From: a virus | IMG/VR virus record: IMGVR_UViG_3300025840_000112 | Span: 1-34,919 of that record | DNA length: 34,919 bases | Strand: one strand, 5' to 3' | In this document: positions 20,227-27,031 of the stretch, piece after piece | How the letters are laid out: the number at the start of each line of letters is the position of its first letter | Numbering within the stretch: the first letter of the stretch is position 1 | Notes under the pieces: model-generated | What the model was told of the DNA's origin: nothing | Seen by the model: only the letters and a program-made list of their open reading frames with translations | The model's database searches: none | Program-made: the position numbers and the translations under genes

Positions 20227-20660
20227 TGAGAGATGTTAGCCGTGAAAATAAAGTAGCCTCGTTTCATAAGGCTATGGAAATGAAACGTCAGGTAAGCTTC
20301 AACACCAAGGAGCTTACCGCAAAAGAACTAATCGATTTCATTCATATGCGAATGACATTGATACAAGAGGAAGTACTCGAATTAAAAGAGGCATCCGATC
20401 ATATATGTATGCGACTAAATAATAATGAGACAGTCGCTACATCTGAGAAAGCCCACTTACTGAAAGAACTAGCTGATGTGCAGTACGTTGTTTCGGGCTT
20501 TGCTGATGCCTTTGACCTTCCTATACAGCCAGCATTCAACCGAGTCCATGACAGTAATATGTCCAAACTTGAGGATGGGAAACCAGTGAAGCGTGAGGAT
20601 GGCAAAGTCCTCAAAGGCAAGAACTATAAACCCCCATACTTAGAAGACTTGGTAGAATAA
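20226..20660 (+). CDS. MazG-like / PRA-PH-type nucleotide pyrophosphohydrolase
   Basis: A 144-aa all-alpha NTP pyrophosphohydrolase. ATG 20226 overlaps the previous stop (TAATG) and follows GGGGG, so I prefer it to a TTG six bases earlier. The metal-binding motifs are visible as QEEVLELKEA and LLKELADVQYVV, and the C-terminal RVHDSNMSKLEDGKPVKRED followed by GKVLKGKNYKPP is characteristic of phage members of the family. It hydrolyses nucleoside triphosphates or related nucleotides and may adjust host nucleotide or alarmone pools. It is directly followed by ribonucleotide reductase. Confidence 0.8.
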   Translation: MRDVSRENKVASFHKAMEMKRQVSFNTKELTAKELIDFIHMRMTLIQEEVLELKEASDHICMRLNNNETVATSEKAHLLKELADVQYVVSGFADAFDLPIQPAFNRVHDSNMSKLEDGKPVKREDGKVLKGKNYKPPYLEDLVE

Positions 20661-22342
20661 TGGCATTCAAATCTAATAACAATCCGATGTTCCGATCTAA
20701 ATTCAGTGAGGACATCTTCAATCACAAATACGCACACGACGGTTGTGAGACATGGGCAGACCTAGCTAAGACGCTAGTGAAGGACGTATGTTCCGATCAT
20801 ATGTCTGTGACCGATATGTCGCAACTTCAACAATACATCACAGAACTCAAGTTCATACCTGGTGGTAGATATCTATATTACGCTGGGCGTCCTAACAAGT
20901 TCTTCAATAACTGCTATCTATTGAAAGCAGAAGAGGATACCCGTGAGGACTGGGCTAACCTGTCATGGAAAGCTGAAAGCTGCCTTATGACTGGTGGTGG
21001 CATTGGTGTCGATTACAGTGTGTACCGTCCGGCAGGAGCAACCATCAGTAGGACTGGTGGGCAAGCTTCTGGCTCTGTTACCAAGATGAACATGATCAAT
21101 GAGATTGGTCGTCGGGTAATGCAGGGCGGTAGCCGTCGGTCAGCTATCTATGCATCCCTTAATTGGAAGCATGGTGACATTCAGGACTTCCTGAAAGCAA
21201 AAGACTGGCAATCAATGCCTGTGGGTAGCACAGGTAAATCCCTATGGGATATTAAGCAAGAAGACTTCAACTTCCCTGCCCCGTTGGATATGACCAACAT
21301 CAGTGTAAACTATGACACTGACTGGTTATTGGGCTATTGGGAAACTGGTGATGTTGGTGACGTATTCAAAGAAAACGTGCGTCAAGCCTTAAAATCAGCA
21401 GAGCCAGGTTTCAGTTTCAACTTCTTTGATAAAGAAAACGAAACTCTCAGGAACGCCTGTACAGAGGTTACTTCAGCCGATGACTCAGATGTATGTAATC
21501 TTGGAAGCATCAACTTAGGTCGCGTCGATGATATTAAAGAATTTAGAAGTATCGTAGACCTTGCAACCAAGTTTCTGATTTGTGGGACACTGCAAGCTAA
21601 ACTCCCGTACCGTGCTGTCTATGAGACAAGGGAAAAGAACCGTCGTCTAGGCTTAGGCTTGATGGGTATGCATGAATGGTTAATCAAGAAAGGTTACAGA
21701 TATGAAGTTACCCCCGAGCTTCACCAATGGCTATCTATATATAAAGGACAGTCTGATAAAACTAGTAGACAATTTGCAGATCATCTATCTGTATCCCGTC
21801 CAGTTGCAAACAGGGCGATTGCTCCTACTGGTTCTATTGGTATTCTTGCTGGGACTTCTACAGGCGTAGAACCTATCTTTGCTGTCGCCTATAAACGTAG
21901 ATATCTAAAAGGGCAAAATCGCTGGCACTACCAGTATGTTGTAGACTCGGCTGCTCAGGAGCTGATTGATATGTATGGAGCTGACCCACATAAGATTGAG
22001 TCATCTCTAGACTTAGCTGAGGATTACGAGCGTCGTATGATGTTCCAAGCTGACGTACAAGACTATGTCGATATGTCTATCTCTTCAACAATCAATCTCC
22101 CCTCTTGGGGCAGTAAACTAAACAACGAGGATACAGTAGATGATTTTGCTAACACTCTGGCATCCTATGCCCACAGGCTCAGAGGCTTCACAGTCTATCC
22201 CGATGGTGCGAGAGGAGGCCAACCCTTGGTCTCTGTCCCGTACAGCGAAGCAGTGGATAAGCTTGGTACTGAGTTTGAAGAAGGTATTGAGACCCACGAC
22301 ATCTGTGACATAAGTGGCACAGGAGGCTCATGTGGTGTCTAA
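20660..22342 (+). CDS. nrdJ: ribonucleotide reductase, probably class II (NrdJ-like)
   Basis: A 560-aa enzyme that makes deoxyribonucleotides for phage replication. Visible features are FIPGGRYLYYAGRP and NNCYLLKAEED (first active-site Cys), TGGGIGVDYSVYRPAGA, NACTEV with the radical-bearing Cys and Glu (N-x-C-x-E), CNLGSINL (second redox Cys), APTGSIGILAGTSTGVEP, and a C-terminus ending GTGGSCGV with redox Cys. Lack of a small-subunit gene and the short monomeric layout resemble the B12-dependent NrdJ of cyanophages and pelagiphages; the class assignment is inferred. The start overlaps the MazG stop (TAATG). Confidence 0.88.
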   Translation: MAFKSNNNPMFRSKFSEDIFNHKYAHDGCETWADLAKTLVKDVCSDHMSVTDMSQLQQYITELKFIPGGRYLYYAGRPNKFFNNCYLLKAEEDTREDWANLSWKAESCLMTGGGIGVDYSVYRPAGATISRTGGQASGSVTKMNMINEIGRRVMQGGSRRSAIYASLNWKHGDIQDFLKAKDWQSMPVGSTGKSLWDIKQEDFNFPAPLDMTNISVNYDTDWLLGYWETGDVGDVFKENVRQALKSAEPGFSFNFFDKENETLRNACTEVTSADDSDVCNLGSINLGRVDDIKEFRSIVDLATKFLICGTLQAKLPYRAVYETREKNRRLGLGLMGMHEWLIKKGYRYEVTPELHQWLSIYKGQSDKTSRQFADHLSVSRPVANRAIAPTGSIGILAGTSTGVEPIFAVAYKRRYLKGQNRWHYQYVVDSAAQELIDMYGADPHKIESSLDLAEDYERRMMFQADVQDYVDMSISSTINLPSWGSKLNNEDTVDDFANTLASYAHRLRGFTVYPDGARGGQPLVSVPYSEAVDKLGTEFEEGIETHDICDISGTGGSCGV

Positions 22343-22520
22343 GTTACCAGTAGTAGACGAACCTCTGCTCGATTATGTCGAACGGATGTTTCCAGACCGC
22401 TGCCCAACACTTGAAGATGATGAAAAGACAGTTTGGTTCAAAGCTGGGGCTGCTTCGGTAGCCCGTCATCTCAGGGCGGTTCACAATCAACAAAATGAAA
22501 ATATTCTGGAGAATATGTGA
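22332..22520 (+). CDS. 62-aa hypothetical protein
   Basis: GTG 22332 or 22335 lies 5 or 8 bases after a perfect AGGAGG, overlapping the RNR stop; a GTG further upstream (22314) is less likely. The product (VVSKLPVVDEPLLDYVERMF onwards) contains WFKAGAASVARHLRAVHN and is helical. No domain is recognised. It is coupled to the next gene (TGATG), so it sits at the border between nucleotide metabolism and head genes. Confidence 0.55.
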   Translation: MVSKLPVVDEPLLDYVERMFPDRCPTLEDDEKTVWFKAGAASVARHLRAVHNQQNENILENM

Positions 22521-22747
22521 TGTGTATGTCTAACAAAGCACCAGCTCCTCCACCACCTCCACCTCCTCCACCACCTCCTCCTCCAGTATTGGATCAGGGC
22601 GCACCCACAGAGGCAGTTACTGCTGATGAGGAACGGGCAAAGCGTAATAAGAGTGGTAAAAAAGGTGGCACTAAACCTTATCGCAGTTCTGGCTTGTCAA
22701 TCACTGGCGGTCAAAGCGGTAGCTCAACAGGTGGCGTAGGAGTCTAA
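22520..22747 (+). CDS. poly-proline protein at the T7 gp7.3 position
   Basis: A 75-aa protein starting MCMSNKAPAP and carrying 13 consecutive prolines (22547-22585), then a basic Gly/Ser-rich end (NKSGKKGGTKPYRSSGLSIT). GGAGA lies seven bases before ATG 22520, which overlaps the upstream stop. The C-terminal SGKKxG ... RSSGxxI pattern and the place directly before the portal gene recall T7 gp7.3, a small virion protein for tail assembly and host range. Poly-proline versions occur in marine T7-like phages. The role is inferred from synteny. Confidence 0.55.
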   Translation: MCMSNKAPAPPPPPPPPPPPPPVLDQGAPTEAVTADEERAKRNKSGKKGGTKPYRSSGLSITGGQSGSSTGGVGV

Positions 22748-22751
22748 AATT

Positions 22752-24329
22752 ATGCACAACGGTAAGACCTGTGCAGGACGGTACGAGCAGCTTGCCGTTG
22801 AGCGAGAAATGTTTCTTAACCGAGCTAGAGATTGCTCTGAGGTAACTATACCAACTTTAGTTCCTCCTAGCGGTCATAGCTCGGCTACAGAATACAGAAC
22901 TCCTTATCAAGGTATTGGGGCTAGGGGTGTAAATAACCTAGCCTCAAAACTTCTGCTCTCCCTCCTGCCCCCGAATTCCCCTTTCTTTCGTCTTCAAGTA
23001 GACGACCAGACACTAGTAGAACTTACTGGGCAAGATAATGCCCGTGCTAAAGTTGAAGAAGCACTGAACCAGATTGAACGGTCAGTAATGACTGAGATTG
23101 AAACATCAGGTCTACGCTCTCCCATCTTTGAGGCACTGAAGCACCTTATTGTTGCTGGTAATGTCCTAGTTTATCTCCCTAAGTCTGGTGGCATCCGTGT
23201 ATTCCGACTAGATAGCTATGTCGTGAAACGTGATCCCTACGGTAATGTTCTAGAAATCATTACCAAAGAAGAAATCTCCCCTGCTGTATTAGAAGAAAAA
23301 GAACTAGAGCTTTTAGGTAGTGACCTGAATAGCGATGTTAAAGAAAGCTACAAAGACAAAGTAGCTCTCTATACCCATTTTTATCTAGATGGTAATAGAT
23401 GGCGTCTGTACCAAGAACTCAAGGGACAAGTAATTCCAGGTTCTGCTGGTAGCTGGCCTCTTGATAAGTCACCTATGTTACCCCTCCGGTGGACTAGGAT
23501 CGACGGTGAGGACTACGGACGTTCCTATGTTGAAGAGTACCTCGGAGACCTTATCAGCCTTGAGGGGCTTTCTAAGGCGATTGTAGAGGCATCTGCCGCA
23601 TCAGCTAAAGTACTATTCATGGTTAACCCTAATGGTACTACTAGGATGCGTGACATTGCTCAGGCCGAGAACTGCGCTATTGTTGCTGGTAACTCTAATG
23701 AGGTGTCTGTACTACAAACTCAGAAGTATGCAGACATGAGGGTAGCCTACGATACTGTACGCTCAATCACTGAGCGTCTATCTTATGCCTTCCTAATGAA
23801 TAGTGCTGTCCAGCGTTCAGGTGAACGTGTGACTGCCGAAGAAGTACGCTTCATGGCTAAGGAACTAGAAGATGCCCTTGGTGGTGTCTATTCTATTTTA
23901 TCGCAAGAGTTTCAGCTCCCATTAGTAAACCGTCTAATGGACAGGATGACAAAGGCCAAGAGATTACCTGAATTACCGAAGGGTATCGTAAGGCCAGCTA
24001 TTGTTACTGGATTGGAAGCTCTAGGTCGTGGTCATGACCTCAACAAATATAATGCATTTTTACAGGCTCTACAGCCCATCGGGGCAGAGGCCGTAGCACA
24101 ATATATGAATGTTGGGGATTACATCACCCGTATTGGTACAGCCTTGGGCATTGATATGGATGGTCTGGTCAAGACAGAAGAAGATATCATGGCAGAGCAA
24201 CAGGCACAGGCCGAAGCTCAACAGCAAATGATGATGAATGAAACGATGGGACGTATGGCTGAGAAAGCCACTCCCGAAGCTATGAAAATGGCACAACAAG
24301 GATTAAATGATGGCAACGGAAACGGTTAA
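22752..24329 (+). CDS. portal protein, head-tail connector (T7 gp8-like)
   Basis: A 525-aa protein that forms the dodecameric ring at the head vertex through which DNA passes. Recognised features are NRARDCSEVTIPTLVPPSGH, GARGVNNLASKLLLSLLPPN, SPFFRLQVDD and ERVTAEEVRFMAKELEDALG, all typical of podophage connectors. Its length matches T7 gp8 (536 aa). The C-terminus is Gln/Met-rich helical. AGGAG precedes the ATG. It overlaps the scaffold gene by 23 bases. Confidence 0.93.
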   Translation: MHNGKTCAGRYEQLAVEREMFLNRARDCSEVTIPTLVPPSGHSSATEYRTPYQGIGARGVNNLASKLLLSLLPPNSPFFRLQVDDQTLVELTGQDNARAKVEEALNQIERSVMTEIETSGLRSPIFEALKHLIVAGNVLVYLPKSGGIRVFRLDSYVVKRDPYGNVLEIITKEEISPAVLEEKELELLGSDLNSDVKESYKDKVALYTHFYLDGNRWRLYQELKGQVIPGSAGSWPLDKSPMLPLRWTRIDGEDYGRSYVEEYLGDLISLEGLSKAIVEASAASAKVLFMVNPNGTTRMRDIAQAENCAIVAGNSNEVSVLQTQKYADMRVAYDTVRSITERLSYAFLMNSAVQRSGERVTAEEVRFMAKELEDALGGVYSILSQEFQLPLVNRLMDRMTKAKRLPELPKGIVRPAIVTGLEALGRGHDLNKYNAFLQALQPIGAEAVAQYMNVGDYITRIGTALGIDMDGLVKTEEDIMAEQQAQAEAQQQMMMNETMGRMAEKATPEAMKMAQQGLNDGNGNG

Positions 24330-25068
24330 TATTGACCCCCAAGAAAATAATCCATCATTGGAAGAACAGGCTGCGCTTCAAGACGAGGCGCAGTCACCTT
24401 CTTCTGGTGAAGAAAAAATATTAGGTAAATTTGATTCATACGAGGAACTAGAAAAAGCCTATGCTGAATTACAGTCAGAATACACAAAATCACGCCAATC
24501 AACTGAGAGCGAGAGTGTTCCGGATAGTAATGCAGAGGCATCTGAAGAGGTCGCTCGTGAAGCTGTGGAACAAGCTGGCTTAGATTTTGAAGCACTCAGT
24601 CAAGAGTTTTGGAATAATGACGGACTGGCTGATGCATCTTATGAACAGCTCGAGAAAGCTGGTATCCCAAGAAATTTAGTAGATAGCTATATTGAGGGAC
24701 AGCAAGCTTTATTATCCACAACTACAAATCAAGTTTATGACTCTGTTGGCGGTCAGGATAGCTATGAAGCTATGACTGGTTGGGCTGGCGATAATCTATC
24801 CGAAGGACAGATTGATGCCTTTAACAGAGCAGTAAATAGCGGTGACATGGAAGAAACCATGTTTGCCGTTCAGGGTCTCAGATCAATGTATGAGGCTCAA
24901 AGAGGTGTTGAACCAGCACGAAACTTAGCTGGTCAATCACGCCCATCTGCCGATGCTTACTCGAGCCTAGCTCAAATGAAAGCAGATATGGCAGACCCAC
25001 GATACAGTTCTGATCCTGCGTTCCGTGATCAAGTCGCAGCCAAACTGTCTCGCTCAAACATTATGTAA
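24307..25068 (+). CDS. capsid assembly scaffold (T7 gp9-like)
   Basis: A 253-aa, very acidic, mostly helical protein between portal and capsid, as T7 gp9 (307 aa). The N-terminus (EEQAALQDEAQSPSSGEEKI) and LGKFDSYEELEKAYAELQSE are typical of scaffolds. Low aromatic content and many Glu and Gln fit a transient internal protein that guides prohead formation and then leaves. The C-terminal SSLAQMKADMADPRYSSDPA followed by FRDQVAAKLSRS should be the capsid-binding helical end. ATG 24307 and 24310 are both possible. Confidence 0.88.
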   Translation: MMATETVNIDPQENNPSLEEQAALQDEAQSPSSGEEKILGKFDSYEELEKAYAELQSEYTKSRQSTESESVPDSNAEASEEVAREAVEQAGLDFEALSQEFWNNDGLADASYEQLEKAGIPRNLVDSYIEGQQALLSTTTNQVYDSVGGQDSYEAMTGWAGDNLSEGQIDAFNRAVNSGDMEETMFAVQGLRSMYEAQRGVEPARNLAGQSRPSADAYSSLAQMKADMADPRYSSDPAFRDQVAAKLSRSNIM

Positions 25069-25079
25069 AGGATATTAGA

Positions 25080-25304
25080 ATGGCTAGGGATTATGAAGCA
25101 GAATACGCTGATTATCATTCCAAGCCCGAGCAGAAGAAGCGACGGGCAGGACGAAATGCAGCTCGTCGTTTAATGATTAGGAAGGGACTGGCTCGGAAGG
25201 GTGACGGCAAAGACGTACACCACAAAGACCGTAACACTCTTAATAATGCATCTAGTAATCTTTCAGTCATGTCTCGGAGTGAAAACCGAGGCATGAAGAC
25301 CTAA
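25080..25304 (+). CDS. small HNH endonuclease-like protein
   Basis: A 74-aa basic protein with GKDVHHKDRNTLNNASSNLS (residues about 42-61), the core of a phage HNH motif (HH ... N ... N). The N-terminus MARDYEAEYADYHSKPEQKK and RRAGRNAARRLMIRKG are conserved in marine podophage copies located between scaffold and capsid. It is too short for a full homing endonuclease, but HNH nickases of similar size exist and often sit beside packaging genes. Its place in front of the capsid may reflect homing history. Activity is unproven. Confidence 0.75.
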   Translation: MARDYEAEYADYHSKPEQKKRRAGRNAARRLMIRKGLARKGDGKDVHHKDRNTLNNASSNLSVMSRSENRGMKT

Positions 25305-25422
25305 AGAAAACAGACCATTTGTACTTTTTGGCTCTCTGCGGAGAACAACCTCGAAGGAAAGGTGGCGAGTAATCTGAGGTTAACCCCTTAATTTTAACTC
25401 GTACAATAGAGGTACAACAAAA
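25305..25422 (+). other. non-coding capsid leader region
   Basis: 118 bases between the HNH gene and the capsid, one of the few gaps in the right half. It contains overlapping dyads AACCTC (25347-25352) / GAGGTT (25376-25381) and CTCG (25350-25353) / CGAG (25366-25369), which cannot form together, a GGTTAACC palindrome and the promoter-like element. No ORF with a start is seen. Confidence 0.5.
25388..25412 (+). promoter_or_regulatory. possible phage RNA polymerase promoter before the capsid (degenerate)
   Basis: From CTTAA to TAGA this element has the same length (20 bases before TAGA) as the copy at 13988-14011 and matches it at 14 of 24 positions (CTTAA..TTA.C.C....A.TAGA). It also resembles T7 promoters in its last part (ACAATAGAGG). 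The predicted start G25409 is 14 bases before the ATG. GAGG there also serves as ribosome binding site, so part of the match has another explanation. Confidence 0.45.
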
Positions 25423-26379
25423 ATGGCTAATGCTACTCCTTCGCGCTTAGGCGCAAATAATGGCGGTTCAGATAAGGACGCCTTGTTTCTCAAGGTATTC
25501 TCAGGCGAAGTCCTGACCGCTTTCGAACAGCAGACCATCATGATGGACAAACATCAGGTTCGCACTATCGCTAACGGTAAGTCTGCTCAATTCCCAGTGA
25601 TGGGTCGTACATCTGCTGATTACCATACTCCTGGTGATGAAATCACTGGTGACAGCATCAACCACTCAGAGAAGGTTATCACTATTAACGACCTCCTGCT
25701 GGCTTCTACCTTCATTGCTAACATCGATGAAGCTAAGAACCACTACGATGTTCGTTCAGTGTACTCTCGTGAGATGGGTATTGCGCTGGCTAACCAGATG
25801 GACAAGCACATCTTGCAGACCATCATTCAGGCAGCTAACGAAACCACTGCTACAGTGACTGGTGAAGCTGACATGGTTGGTGAGGTTATCACTTCAGCCA
25901 ACTCTGGTACAGACGGTGATACCTTGATTGCCGCTATCTTCGATGCCGCACAGGCTCTCGATGAGAAGAACGTACCTGAAGATAACCGTTATGTTGTTGT
26001 GAAGCCTGAGCAGTACTATCTGCTGGCTAACAGCTCAAAGGTTATCAATGTTGACTTCGGCAACGCAGGAAACGGCTCAACCGCTACTGGTAAGGTCATG
26101 CAAGTTGCTGGCATCAATGTCCTGAAGTCAAACAACCTACCTACTACCAACATCACAACTGGTGTTGACGCTGGTACTTCAACCCGTCAGGCCGTTGACG
26201 CTTCTAACACCACAGCATTGGTATTCCACCCATCTGCTGCTGGTACTGTGAAGCTGATGGACTTGGCTACAGAGTCTGAGTACGACATCCGTCGTCAGGG
26301 TACTCTGATGGTTGCTAAGTATGCAGTAGGTCATGGCGTACTGCGTAACGAAGCTGCTGTGCAGATTCAGTCTGCCTAA
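25423..26379 (+). CDS. major capsid protein (T7 gp10-like)
   Basis: A 318-aa protein that forms the icosahedral head, HK97-type fold. Typical T7-group segments are LFLKVFSGEVLTAFEQQTIM, SAQFPVMGRTSADYHTPG, DEKNVPEDNRYVVVKPEQYY and QVAGINVLKSNNLP. It is followed at once by a strong terminator, like T7 gene 10. Codon use is biased toward GGT, AAC and CTG, as expected of the most expressed phage gene. I see no slippery sequence or second open frame that would give a gp10B-type product. Confidence 0.95.
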   Translation: MANATPSRLGANNGGSDKDALFLKVFSGEVLTAFEQQTIMMDKHQVRTIANGKSAQFPVMGRTSADYHTPGDEITGDSINHSEKVITINDLLLASTFIANIDEAKNHYDVRSVYSREMGIALANQMDKHILQTIIQAANETTATVTGEADMVGEVITSANSGTDGDTLIAAIFDAAQALDEKNVPEDNRYVVVKPEQYYLLANSSKVINVDFGNAGNGSTATGKVMQVAGINVLKSNNLPTTNITTGVDAGTSTRQAVDASNTTALVFHPSAAGTVKLMDLATESEYDIRRQGTLMVAKYAVGHGVLRNEAAVQIQSA

Positions 26380-26389
26380 GCTAACAATT

Positions 26390-26420
26390 AGAGAGGCACT
26401 TTCGGGTGTCTCTCTTTTTT
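26390..26420 (+). terminator. intrinsic terminator after the capsid gene (T-phi equivalent)
   Basis: A 10-bp stem AGAGAGGCAC / GTGTCTCTCT (one G-T) with a TTTCGG loop, followed by TTTTT. It lies 11 bases after the capsid stop. T7 T-phi has the same position and gives partial termination so that the capsid is made in excess over tail genes. Confidence 0.88.
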
Positions 26421-26434
26421 ACTAAGAGGTTAAT

Positions 26435-27031
26435 ATGGCACTTGTCCCAACTACTAAGCTGGAAGCTGTGAATGCCTGTCTATCTAATATAGGCGAAGCT
26501 CCAGTGGCATCTCTAACAGGACTTCAGGTTGACGCTCAGGTTGCCTCCTCGATTATCGATGAGGTGTCCCGTGAGGTACAGACCCACGGCTGGCACTGGA
26601 ACTCCGAAGTTCATACATTAAAACCAGATATCAATAGTGAAATTAAGCTCCCAGCTAATGCATTCCGTGTAGACACTGTACAAGAAGATGTATCTACCGA
26701 TGTTATTCAGCGTGGTATGAAGCTGTATGACCGTAAGGAAAACAGTTATAAATTCACTAAAGCCTTAAAACTAAGACTTACTGTAGGTCTCGACTTTGAT
26801 GACCTACCGGAAGCAGCCCGTAGGTATATCACTGTTCGCTCTATTCGGGTATTCCAAGAGCGTACTCTAGGGTCTGACTCTCTGTCTAAATTTAACAGAG
26901 CAGACGAGCAACAGGCTTGGGGTCTCCTTCAGCATGAAGAAGCAGAGACAGCAGACTACAATGTACTTACAGATAGCTACTCCACATATTCTATGGTGGG
27001 CAGATATGCCCCAGTCAGGAGGACTTACTAA
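26435..27031 (+). CDS. tail tubular protein A (T7 gp11-like)
   Basis: A 198-aa protein forming the ring below the portal. The start TKLEAVNACLSNIGEAPV and the central EVQTHGWHWNSE plus ELPEAARRYIT-type segment (DDLPEAARRYITVRSIRVFQ) are typical of gp11 homologues. T7 gp11 has 196 aa. AGAGGT precedes the ATG. The gene lies between the capsid terminator and tail tube B, whose ATG overlaps its stop (TAATG). Confidence 0.93.
   Translation: MALVPTTKLEAVNACLSNIGEAPVASLTGLQVDAQVASSIIDEVSREVQTHGWHWNSEVHTLKPDINSEIKLPANAFRVDTVQEDVSTDVIQRGMKLYDRKENSYKFTKALKLRLTVGLDFDDLPEAARRYITVRSIRVFQERTLGSDSLSKFNRADEQQAWGLLQHEEAETADYNVLTDSYSTYSMVGRYAPVRRTY

Noticed and set aside
25423-26434. T7-like capsid frameshift (gp10B)
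   Set aside because: The capsid stop is followed after 10 bases by a terminator; no slippery run or overlapping frame extends it.
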